A DNA stretch of 7,840 nucleotides from Deltaproteobacteria bacterium UBA2957 (GCA_002348535.1 DEBL01000079.1:6277-14116), one strand, 5' to 3'. Shown: positions 1-5,411, counted from the stretch's first letter. Notes: generated by a model not told the origin, from the letters alone. Made by a program: numbers and translations.

Positions 1-2
1 TT

Positions 3-377
3 CTGAGTTGGGCCGAGGAGATGGTCGACGTGCTGGGCGCATCCAAGGATGGCGAGCCCAAGTTCGAACACAAAGTCGAGAAGAACGACTGGCGGCCGAT
101 CGACAACACAATTTCCGGCCTCGACGGGTGGATGGAAGTCCACTCGTCATGGGTTCGTCTTAAGACCGGGCAAACTGTTGCTGAGGGAGAAACGGTCGAA
201 GGCGACTTCCAGATTCTGTACGAGGGATCTGAGGGCGGTTCGCGTGTCATGATCCGAGGATCATTTAAGATTGATGAACTCAAGGCCGATCGTTGGGGAT
301 ACGAGATCCTCGAAGACGCCAAGCGGAAAGAGAATAAAACACCGTTCTGCGGTGGGGCGACGCTCGAAAAGAACTGA
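3..377 (+). CDS. Hypothetical protein, 5' end cut by window edge
   Basis: The frame is open from the left edge (codons for L-S-W-A-E-E precede the first ATG at 21) and ends at TGA 375-377. The GAGGAG directly before ATG 21 touches the start with no spacer, so it is a poor ribosome binding site, and I treat the gene as running in from outside the window. The visible 124 residues are charged and soluble-looking, with no membrane segment. Alternating stretches such as GDFQILYEG and SRVMIRGSFKID look like beta strands, and there is a single Cys near the end (FCGG). I do not recognise the family. It may start at 21 (118 aa) if the upstream frame closes outside the window. Confidence 0.65.
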   Translation: MSWAEEMVDVLGASKDGEPKFEHKVEKNDWRPIDNTISGLDGWMEVHSSWVRLKTGQTVAEGETVEGDFQILYEGSEGGSRVMIRGSFKIDELKADRWGYEILEDAKRKENKTPFCGGATLEKN

Positions 378-394
378 TCATCTTTCAACTTCCA

Positions 395-422
395 TTGACA
401 TTGAAAAACCCCTCCGTTAATT
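395..422 (+). promoter_or_regulatory. Possible weak promoter upstream of the 437-537 structured region
   Basis: A perfect -35 hexamer TTGACA lies at 395-400. The best -10 match at 16 bp spacing is TTAATT (417-422), only three of six consensus positions. If used, transcription would begin near 430, just before the structured stretch, and a transcript ending at the T-tract would be about 105-110 nt. The weak -10 keeps confidence low. Confidence 0.2.
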
Positions 423-436
423 CTACGAATGTCCAC

Positions 437-469
437 GGAAGGTTCTGTGGGCAGAAGGCCGGTCCTTCC
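437..469 (+). promoter_or_regulatory. Alternative hairpin competing with the 454-528 stem-loop
   Basis: GGAAGG (437-442) is complementary to CCTTCC (464-469), and directly inside it TTCTG (443-447) is complementary to CAGAA (452-456) around a TGGG loop. The 7 nt GGCCGGT (457-463) would be bulged. This 11-bp fold uses bases 454-456 and 464-469, which are also in the 5' arm of the long stem-loop, so both cannot form at once. That is the geometry of an antiterminator/terminator pair. The function is inferred only. Confidence 0.3.
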
Positions 470-537
470 AGTTATTCGTCGAGCGCGTCCCCCCCCCAAC
501 GCTCGTCGGTGATAGGAAGCCGGCCTTCGACCTTTTT
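454..537 (+). terminator. Long imperfect stem-loop with C9 apical loop and downstream T5 tract
   Basis: Arms read inward: 454-462 pairs with 520-528 (9 bp, perfect), 463-464 is bulged, 465-469 pairs with 515-519 (5 bp), 470/514 mismatch, 471-474 pairs with 510-513 (two G-U), 475 is bulged, 476-478 pairs with 507-509 (one G-U), 479/506 mismatch, and 480-485 pairs with 500-505 (6 bp). The loop 486-499 contains nine C. Counting wobbles there are 27 pairs. GACC and then TTTTT (533-537) follow, so an intrinsic terminator for the gene ending at 377, or the 3' end of a small RNA, is plausible. The stem is longer than a usual terminator and the T-tract is offset by 4 nt. Confidence 0.4.
489..497 (+). 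repeat. C9 homopolymer
   Basis: Nine consecutive C form most of the apical loop of the stem-loop at 454-528. In RNA this would be an exposed C-rich loop able to pair with G-rich sequence. Confidence 0.9.
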
Positions 538-628
538 GCACTCCATCAAGTACGGCGGAATGCACACTCAAGGCGAGTCATAAGGGGACCAACAGCACTG
601 GATGGTTTCCCGCTGGGTCTCGCCTGTG

Positions 629-634
629 TATAGT
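629..634 (+). promoter_or_regulatory. -10-like TATAGT just upstream of the lipoprotein gene
   Basis: TATAGT matches five of six bases of the -10 consensus. A start site about 7 bp downstream would fall at 641-642, on or next to the ATG, and no Shine-Dalgarno sequence precedes that ATG. This fits a leaderless mRNA. No convincing -35 is present at 16-18 bp (606-611 is TTTCCC). Confidence 0.3.
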
Positions 635-641
635 GCCACGT

Positions 642-1418
642 ATGCTTCTTCATCTCGCTCTTTTCCTCGCCGCATGCGGTGACAGCACGCCGCCTGCGGA
701 GACCGCACCTGCACCCGCGGCCCCAAGCACCCCGACCGCTGAAGCCGCGTCCACAGCCAAAAAGGCCAACACCTCAATCGAGGACACGTGGGGCGGTCTG
801 TTCTGGCGCAATGCGATCGCCTGGAAGGTCGGCGGCGGGTCCGTTGTGGTCGGACCGAAAACCTCCGGAGAAGTTCGGACCAGCGGAGACCCTTTGGTGT
901 GTGGAGGGGCAGCAACCAAGGGTGCACCGAAGACGGGCGCACTGGTGCTGCCCGATGGCGCCACAGCACCTGAGGACCGCGACTCACCGGCCATTCAGGC
1001 TCATCGGGTCGAGCGGGCAGCGTGGCGACTCGACGAGGTCCTTCCGGCACGAGGACGCTTCGACTCGAAAGTCACCTCGACCATCCCCTCCCGCCAGCGC
1101 GGGGTTGAGGTGGGCAGTGTCACCAAGACGCGTCGCTATGGTGCCCCCCCCATCTTGATTGCTACGGGAGTACGGAGCTGTGTCGGCGCCGTGATCTTTA
1201 GCGATTCCAAGGCCGAAAAGACGCTCGCATACGACACCCTCTCGGGACCATGTACGCCCTTGAGAGTCATTCCAGCCCACGACTACGACAACGATGGCAA
1301 TCGAGAATTTGCGGTCTTTAATGACCAATACATCCGGGCGTACCGAATGACGGAGACGCCGGGCCGGCTTGAAATGACCATCATCGGCTCGTGGTCGTGC
1401 CCCCTTGATTCCGAGTGA
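642..1418 (+). CDS. Hypothetical lipoprotein with C-terminal FG-GAP-like motif
   Basis: The 258-residue product starts with a very short lipoprotein signal (MLLHLALFLAAC), with the lipidation Cys at residue 12. A Pro/Ala/Thr-rich flexible linker follows (about residues 15-40), so the mature protein is expected to be anchored on the periplasmic side of a membrane. The body (about 45-258) has four further Cys (87, 180, 204, 253) that could form disulfides. HDYDNDGNREFAVF (213-226) resembles the Asp-rich Ca2+-binding loop of FG-GAP/VCBS repeats, here as a single copy. ATG 642 is chosen, but GTG 633 is also in frame and would add Met-Pro-Arg, supplying the positive charge the signal otherwise lacks. 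Neither start has a clear ribosome binding site. The stop overlaps the next gene by 4 bp, implying co-expression with the pseudokinase-like protein. The function is unknown. Confidence 0.75.
   Translation: MLLHLALFLAACGDSTPPAETAPAPAAPSTPTAEAASTAKKANTSIEDTWGGLFWRNAIAWKVGGGSVVVGPKTSGEVRTSGDPLVCGGAATKGAPKTGALVLPDGATAPEDRDSPAIQAHRVERAAWRLDEVLPARGRFDSKVTSTIPSRQRGVEVGSVTKTRRYGAPPILIATGVRSCVGAVIFSDSKAEKTLAYDTLSGPCTPLRVIPAHDYDNDGNREFAVFNDQYIRAYRMTETPGRLEMTIIGSWSCPLDSE
1144..1151 (+). repeat. C8 homopolymer within the lipoprotein gene
   Basis: Eight C encode the end of Ala168 and Pro169-Pro170. A one-base slip here would frameshift the C-terminal third, including the Cys residues and the DxDNDG motif. 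Confidence 0.9.
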
Positions 1419-2602
1419 GTGGCCGCGAACCGTTCCGGACAGTAGGAAGCTCTGTGGACTCCATGTACACCGACATCAATCAGATCACTGAGTCCCGCGT
1501 TGAGGCTGAGCAAGCGGGAGATGACGCGGCCCTGCTTGCGCTGCGCGAGCTTGAGTTGGCCCACTCGGCACTTCCGCCGGTCATCGACGGAGTTCGCCGG
1601 AATCGGTTGATCCGATACGACGCCATCAGCACGACTTGGGAAGGATGGAGCCTCACCGGTGGCCAGCGCGTGTTCCTTCAATGCATTCGACCTCGATGGC
1701 GTCACGATCCTGTGATGCTCCGCCGAATGGCCAATGGGGTCAACGCATCCGCGTCGTGGCACCCCAGCGAGGACTGGCCGCACCTCCGTGTTGTGGTGCA
1801 GGGTGGTGTGCTTGCCGATCGATTTCCAGTCGAGGATGTGGCCTCCTCCGAGCGCCTCGCTCGAATTTTAGGGGAAGGTCTCCAGCAACTCCACGATGTG
1901 CATCAATCCGGCCGGGCCCACGGCGGTCCACTCGCGCCCTTCTTTGTGGAGACAAGCGGGGGCCTCCGATTGGTCACACTCGACCCATTTGGCGGCACAG
2001 CCAGCACTGCCGACGACATTCGCGAGTTGGCCTCTCTGGTGCTTGCGCTAGACCCTCTGCAATCCGATCCAGTCGCCCTGCTTGCCCAAGAATGGATCGA
2101 GTCACCCCCCCCTACTGCTCTGGATGGTCTGCAGCTTCTCTACCGTTGCCTCAGCGGAGTTCTCTTGTCCGAGCGACATCGACTGCGGGTCGCCGCACGC
2201 AGTGCGCACCGAACGGACCGCAAGACCCGCTTGACACGGGCTGTCCGGTCGCTCTCGCGCCTTGTGTCGCCGCCCGTGGGCCGGGTATGCGTTCACGTTG
2301 GCCAAGACGGCTCAATGGTGATTCTCGACTCCGATGGCACCACAATACGAGGCGGCGCCGTCGCGGACGCCACCGAAAATCGTTTTCTACCCACGCTGTA
2401 TACACCCGACCAAGGACTTGACGCCCAGTCAGCACGGTACATTCTCCGCTCTTGGGCCATGCGAGCAAACGGGAATGAGACCAGCCGCCGCCTCGTCCAA
2501 GAGGACTTCGCGACCAACGACACCACTGCAGAACAGATCGTGCGTTGGATGTCTGCAATGGCCCGGCTCCGGGCAGCCCGCCTAATTCTGCGCGCGGGCT
2601 GA
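1415..2602 (+). CDS. Degenerate Ser/Thr kinase-like protein (probable pseudokinase)
   Basis: This 395-residue soluble protein has the outline of a eukaryote-like kinase fold without its catalytic residues. RVFLQCIRPRW (85-95) resembles the beta-3 VALKxLRP strand, with Gln89 where the ATP-binding Lys should be. GGVLADRFP (130-138) resembles the post-hinge GGSLADRL stretch. VHQSGRAHGG (162-171) sits at the HxxGxxHRD position, with His-Gly-Gly replacing HRD. LVTLDPFGG (186-194) replaces the DFG segment, and DIRELASLVLAL (201-212) fits the following helix. The domain after about 280 is not recognised. A binding or scaffold role is inferred. GTG 1415 overlaps the previous stop (GTGA) but has no ribosome binding site. 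GTG 1454, 6 bp after AGGA at 1444-1447, and ATG 1463 are good alternatives and remove at most 16 residues, all before the fold. No membrane segment is visible, so it probably acts in the cytoplasm. Confidence 0.7.
   Translation: MSGREPFRTVGSSVDSMYTDINQITESRVEAEQAGDDAALLALRELELAHSALPPVIDGVRRNRLIRYDAISTTWEGWSLTGGQRVFLQCIRPRWRHDPVMLRRMANGVNASASWHPSEDWPHLRVVVQGGVLADRFPVEDVASSERLARILGEGLQQLHDVHQSGRAHGGPLAPFFVETSGGLRLVTLDPFGGTASTADDIRELASLVLALDPLQSDPVALLAQEWIESPPPTALDGLQLLYRCLSGVLLSERHRLRVAARSAHRTDRKTRLTRAVRSLSRLVSPPVGRVCVHVGQDGSMVILDSDGTTIRGGAVADATENRFLPTLYTPDQGLDAQSARYILRSWAMRANGNETSRRLVQEDFATNDTTAEQIVRWMSAMARLRAARLILRAG
1444..1447 (+). promoter_or_regulatory. Ribosome binding site favouring a later start for the pseudokinase gene
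   Basis: AGGA at 1444-1447 lies 6 bp before GTG 1454 and 15 bp before ATG 1463, both in the pseudokinase frame. GTG 1415 has no comparable site and would depend on coupling to the upstream gene's translation. Confidence 0.35.
2105..2112 (+). repeat. C8 homopolymer within the pseudokinase gene
   Basis: Eight C encode Pro231-Pro232 and part of Pro233. Slippage here would remove the C-terminal 40 percent of the protein. Confidence 0.9.
2574..2601. repeat. Perfect 8-bp inverted repeat across the pseudokinase stop codon
   Basis: CAGCCCGC (2574-2581) and GCGGGCTG (2594-2601) are exact reverse complements around a 12-nt loop. The right arm covers the first two bases of the TGA stop. It sits just before the 16-bp gap between convergent genes. 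No T-tract follows on either strand, so it is not a standard intrinsic terminator. Confidence 0.45.
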
Positions 2603-2618
2603 CCGGAATCGTGCATCG

Positions 2619-4151
2619 TTAGTCTTGGATGTAGCCGTAGACGATTGACTCCGGCCCCGCCACGCCAGACTCCCCGAACACAGTCCAGATGAAGTCCATG
2701 TCACCATCACCATCAAGGTCAGCCATGCGATGGTCACCTGCCATGGTCACACCAACGTCGAGTACGTTCTCCACGAATCCACCATCTTCATCTTGCACAA
2801 AGACATAAATTCCATCGTCGCCATCGCCGGAAACGGACACGTCCATCAAGCCGTCGCCGTTCACGTCTCCTGTGTGAATCACACCGGGAGCCCCCTCGCG
2901 GTCAACCTCAGGCTCCACCACATTGAAGCCCTCATACACCACGTTCATCGTGGCGCCCCAATCCGCTAAATCACGGACCTCGGAGGCCGGTGGAATCTCC
3001 CACCAGTAGACACCCATGACGCGCTCATCCGTCACAGATGAGAGCTGATGGTTGTGGTTTGCGTAGACGAGGTCCGGCCGGCCATCGTTGTTCATGTCTC
3101 GAATTTCTGTCTTGAATCCGCGGCCTGTATCATCGTTAATGACGTGCTTTTGCCACGTGCCGGTGGGGTCGGATGGCTGCTCAAGCCAAACCAGCGACTC
3201 TGCTTCGAAAAACTGAGGCAGAATCACATCTTGGTCTCCATCTTCGTCCACATCGTGGAGGGTAAACAGTGCTCCCCCTCCGGTGCCTACTTGAACACGA
3301 GTCAGGCTGACCTCACCTTCGACGCCATCGTTCAGATACAGCTCGACCACACCCGTGCCCGAGTCGAACGCGGTTGAGTTGTGGTTGGTTGTGATGAAGT
3401 CCATGTCGCCATCGCCATCAATGTCGAGCGGCTTGGCTTCGTGGTACCACCGGGACGTATCGGGAATCTCGATGACGTTCGGCTCGCCAAAGGTCAGTGT
3501 TCCACCAGCCTTGGTGCCTTCCAACCACAAGATGGCACCCTGAGGCCGCGCCAAGAAGCCGCAGCCAATCACCCAGTCGTCGGTACCATCATTGTTGATA
3601 TCGAACACCGTCGACGCGTTTGGCCAGATGATGCCATCCCAATAGTCAAAGGCTTTTTGAAGTTCCCATGTTCCGACGGAGTCGCGTGGTGCACCGCCGA
3701 CGCGAGACATCACATAGGCTCCACCGGGCCCGATGGGGGGAATGGAAAAGCCGAGCCCTTCGGTCATGCTGGTGAGCAGGTACTCGTCAAATCCGTCTCC
3801 ATCCACATCGATGGGCGTCAGCCATGCAGCGCCCTTTTTGGTGGCCAATGTGACCCGTGAAAAGCTCAGTTCGTAGGCAGAGGTCTCCGGCACATCGGCA
3901 TCCGCATCGGCATCCGCATCGGCATCCGAATCAGCGTCCGCGTCCGCATCGGCGTCGGCATCCACGTCGGCATCGGCGTCACTTTCGGTATTGGCCTCAG
4001 AACCCGTATCGACCCCGGGATTGTCAGCAGAACCACCATTGTTGTCGCCCAATGAAGCTTCATCATCGGAAAGACTGGGGTCTTTGTAGGGCGTGACATC
4101 GCCGCCACAAGCGGAGATGAACACAACAAAGGATAAACGGGGAAAATTCAT
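2619..4151 (-). CDS. FG-GAP/VCBS repeat lipoprotein with Asp-Ala linker
   Basis: The product is 510 residues. Residues 1-15 (MNFPRLSFVVFISAC) form a short lipoprotein signal with the lipidation Cys at 15. An acidic spacer follows, and residues 57-87 are almost purely alternating Asp and Ala. Seven Asp-rich loops begin at about residues 115 (DVDGDG), 184 (DINNDG), 243 (DIDGDG), 300 (DVDEDG), 352 (DMNNDG), 429 (DVNGDG) and 478 (DLDGDG), spaced 50-77 residues apart. In FG-GAP/VCBS proteins these loops bind Ca2+ between the blades of a beta-propeller, and seven copies suit a seven-bladed one. A cell-surface or periplasmic binding role is likely, but the ligand is unknown and no enzyme motif is visible. 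ATG 4149-4151 is preferred over TTG 4161-4163 because GGAG lies 6 bp before it. The gene has its own promoter candidate at 4179-4192 and converges on the pseudokinase gene. Confidence 0.88.
   Translation of the reverse strand: MNFPRLSFVVFISACGGDVTPYKDPSLSDDEASLGDNNGGSADNPGVDTGSEANTESDADADVDADADADADADSDADADADADADVPETSAYELSFSRVTLATKKGAAWLTPIDVDGDGFDEYLLTSMTEGLGFSIPPIGPGGAYVMSRVGGAPRDSVGTWELQKAFDYWDGIIWPNASTVFDINNDGTDDWVIGCGFLARPQGAILWLEGTKAGGTLTFGEPNVIEIPDTSRWYHEAKPLDIDGDGDMDFITTNHNSTAFDSGTGVVELYLNDGVEGEVSLTRVQVGTGGGALFTLHDVDEDGDQDVILPQFFEAESLVWLEQPSDPTGTWQKHVINDDTGRGFKTEIRDMNNDGRPDLVYANHNHQLSSVTDERVMGVYWWEIPPASEVRDLADWGATMNVVYEGFNVVEPEVDREGAPGVIHTGDVNGDGLMDVSVSGDGDDGIYVFVQDEDGGFVENVLDVGVTMAGDHRMADLDGDGDMDFIWTVFGESGVAGPESIVYGYIQD
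3891..3983 (-). repeat. Degenerate tandem repeat encoding the Asp-Ala linker
   Basis: The stretch encodes residues 57-87 of the FG-GAP lipoprotein (Ser, Asp and Ala, with two Val). On the + strand a 12-bp unit GGCATCCGCATC occurs exactly at 3897-3908 and 3909-3920 and with one change at 3921-3932. The rest is a looser 6-bp periodicity. The reading frame is kept in multiples of 6 bp, so unit gain or loss would change linker length without a frameshift. Confidence 0.8.
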
Positions 4152-4157
4152 CGGCTG

Positions 4158-4161
4158 CTCC
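4158..4161 (-). promoter_or_regulatory. Ribosome binding site of the FG-GAP lipoprotein gene
   Basis: GGAG on the minus strand, 6 bp before ATG 4151. This decides the start in favour of ATG 4149-4151, since the alternative in-frame TTG at 4161-4163 overlaps the site itself. Confidence 0.6.
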
Positions 4162-4178
4162 AAGATTAGGAGCGGTAC

Positions 4179-4192
4179 CTACTATATAGTAG
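4179..4192 (-). promoter_or_regulatory. Palindromic -10 region upstream of the FG-GAP lipoprotein gene
   Basis: CTACTATATAGTAG is a perfect 14-bp palindrome. On the minus strand it supplies TATAGT (4186 down to 4181), a good -10 box 29 bp before the ATG, leaving room for a short leader with its ribosome binding site. The -35 is poor (TTTTGC at 17 bp spacing). The same TATAGT reads on the plus strand at 4185-4190. It could be a bidirectional promoter or a dyad operator overlapping the promoter. Confidence 0.4.
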
Positions 4193-4260
4193 ATTTAAGT
4201 GCAGCAAAAAAATGTCTGCTTCTTGAAAAAAACTTTTTTCTTTAGGTTTAAGCTACTTTT
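4193..4260. other. AT-rich intergenic stretch with weak terminator-like A/T hairpin
   Basis: This is clearly richer in A and T than the surrounding genes. It holds GAAAAAAA-C-TTTTTTC (4225-4240), which on the minus strand, downstream of the carboxypeptidase gene, would read as a weak A-U hairpin followed by a U run. No GC-rich stem is present, so termination here is only possible, not shown. Confidence 0.3.
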
Positions 4261-4291
4261 TAGAACACCGTACGGAATTTCGCGTGTTCTA
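4261..4291. repeat. 8-bp inverted repeat across the carboxypeptidase stop codon
   Basis: TAGAACAC (4261-4268) and GTGTTCTA (4284-4291) are exact reverse complements around a 15-nt loop. The self-complementary CCGTACGG (4268-4275) starts at the last base of the left arm and runs into the loop. The right arm contains the TAG stop (minus strand, 4291-4289). In the direction of the carboxypeptidase transcript it is followed by A-rich sequence, not by U, so it is not a classic intrinsic terminator. It could protect the mRNA 3' end or bind a protein. Confidence 0.45.
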
Positions 4292-5260
4292 TCCTTTCCC
4301 CGAACAGACCGTCTGTGGACCGCTCAACAACAGCGCCCACATGAACTCGATCAGTCGCCCATGCCGCCGCATCGCACGCGCATGGCGATGCGGTTTGACC
4401 GGATTGAACGCTCCAAGCTTACTGAAGAGTTGCACAGGGTTTTTCTTCACCCAAAGCCAAGACCCAATTTCCAAGGTCCAAGGGAGAAAAAGGCTCCCTG
4501 AGTCTCCATATTTTGATCGATGCTGGAGAAACGCGAAGTCCCACAAGTCACCGTGAGTGGTGTACTGCTTGGCTTGAGGCTCCACGATGTACACGTGATG
4601 CGGCTCAAACTCACGCAACCGTTCAGCCATTCGGAGGCACTCCGCCTCTCGTTCATAGCCGCCTCGTTGTCGGGCGTACGGGTACCAGAGGCGGTCGTTG
4701 GTACCAAAGCCCGAGTGAACATCGAGCGCAATGGAAAAGGATGAGGAGAACATCTCGCTCTCCACAAAGTCCATGAACGCTTGCGATTCCGCCTGCATGG
4801 GTGCCCCTTCCGGTCCTCGATACCAAGGGAGCCACGAACCGATACGTTGGCCCCCGACCAATGGCGTTACGGCACCCTCCGCATCGACCGGCGCATTCCG
4901 CATTAAATCAACGCCATTGGCGTTGCTACGGGTGCGAAGGGCGAAGCCGATCGGGTTGATCACCGGCATCGATACAATCCGTGCCCGCTCGAGCTGTCGC
5001 TGCAGTTCCCGATCCCACTTCAGTCGCGCAACGATAGCCTCCAATGCGCTCAACACAACGTGAGAGCCCACTTGCTCCAGCCCGTGCACGCCACCGAACA
5101 AGCCGAGTGTCGGCGCGGATGGGTCCGTCGATCCGATGTGCAGTCCCAGCAACGGCAGCCTGAGTGACCCACCCTCAACCCACCCGCATTCGCGCACAGC
5201 GACCCACGGCTCGCCTTGATGAGAAAGCTCGAAAATGCGATCAATCTCGGGTGTGTTCAC
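4289..5260 (-). CDS. M14-family zinc carboxypeptidase-like protein
   Basis: The 323-residue product carries the ordered M14 metallopeptidase signature. GGVHGLEQVG (56-65) gives the HxxE zinc pair His59/Glu62. RSNANGVDLMRN (111-122) matches the substrate-carboxylate region, with Arg111 and Arg121 kept. LDVHSG (179-184) gives the third zinc ligand His182, and TLEIGS (262-267) gives the catalytic Glu264. Family members remove C-terminal residues from peptides, some from cell-wall peptides. The substrate here is unknown. The usual LNRN reads LMRN, so the Asn that helps hold the substrate carboxylate is Met120. No signal peptide is visible, suggesting a cytoplasmic enzyme. The start is GTG 5258-5260. 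AGAGG lies 12 bp upstream, which is long, and no in-frame ATG exists nearby. A weak promoter may use TTAACA (5309 down to 5304, minus strand). The FG-GAP gene follows on the same strand after 137 bp. Confidence 0.85.
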   Translation of the reverse strand: MNTPEIDRIFELSHQGEPWVAVRECGWVEGGSLRLPLLGLHIGSTDPSAPTLGLFGGVHGLEQVGSHVVLSALEAIVARLKWDRELQRQLERARIVSMPVINPIGFALRTRSNANGVDLMRNAPVDAEGAVTPLVGGQRIGSWLPWYRGPEGAPMQAESQAFMDFVESEMFSSSFSIALDVHSGFGTNDRLWYPYARQRGGYEREAECLRMAERLREFEPHHVYIVEPQAKQYTTHGDLWDFAFLQHRSKYGDSGSLFLPWTLEIGSWLWVKKNPVQLFSKLGAFNPVKPHRHARAMRRHGRLIEFMWALLLSGPQTVCSGKG

Positions 5261-5271
5261 GATCCGGCCAT
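5257..5271 (-). other. Possible four-codon upstream ORF overlapping the carboxypeptidase start
   Basis: On the minus strand ATG (5271-5269) begins a Met-Ala-Gly-Ser reading frame. Its TGA (5259-5257) overlaps the GTG start of the carboxypeptidase gene (GTGA). AGAGG is only 1 bp before this ATG, too close for efficient initiation. It may be coincidence. Confidence 0.2.
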
Positions 5272-5340
5272 GCCTCTTTCTAAAATGGGTGGGGTCATGG
5301 TCTTGTTAATCGATTTGGATCGCCCACTGAAACGGCCCGC

Positions 5341-5370
5341 GTGCGCTCGCCATCAGGCTCACGAGCGCAC
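5341..5370. repeat. Perfect 9-bp inverted repeat in the divergent gap upstream of the ferritin-like gene
   Basis: GTGCGCTCG (5341-5349) and CGAGCGCAC (5362-5370) are exact reverse complements with a 12-nt centre. It lies 85 bp before the ferritin-like ATG and about 80 bp before the divergent carboxypeptidase start. TTCTCT follows, too weak for a U-tract. It may be an operator for a dimeric regulator or a leader RNA hairpin. It does not look like a Fur box. Confidence 0.5.
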
Positions 5371-5411
5371 TTCTCTACCGCGTACAAGCAATTACAAAAA
5401 GCGCCACGATG

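Noticed and set aside
454..528. Integron attC-like folded site
   Set aside because: The length and bulged bases are suggestive, but the stem ends are GAAGGCCGG/CCGGCCTTC with no RYYYAAC or GTTRRRY core sites, and no integrase or cassette series is present.
568..1050. 160-residue minus-strand frame over the lipoprotein gene start
   Set aside because: Its composition is Arg/Pro-rich, as expected of a shadow frame, and the plus strand gives a coherent lipoprotein signal and linker.
3381..3860. 159-residue plus-strand frame inside the FG-GAP gene
   Set aside because: It is opposite seven regular Asp-rich repeats on the minus strand. Its own sequence shows no motif.
3891..3983. CRISPR-like array
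   Set aside because: The repeats are contiguous 6- and 12-bp coding units with no spacers, and they encode an Asp-Ala linker in frame.
4161..4163. TTG start for the FG-GAP lipoprotein gene
   Set aside because: It overlaps the GGAG ribosome binding site that serves the ATG at 4151, and the ATG gives a compact lipoprotein signal.
4225..4240. Intrinsic terminator from the A7/T6 palindrome
   Set aside because: The stem would be only A-U pairs with an almost absent loop, so I list it as weak within the AT-rich stretch and do not call it a terminator.
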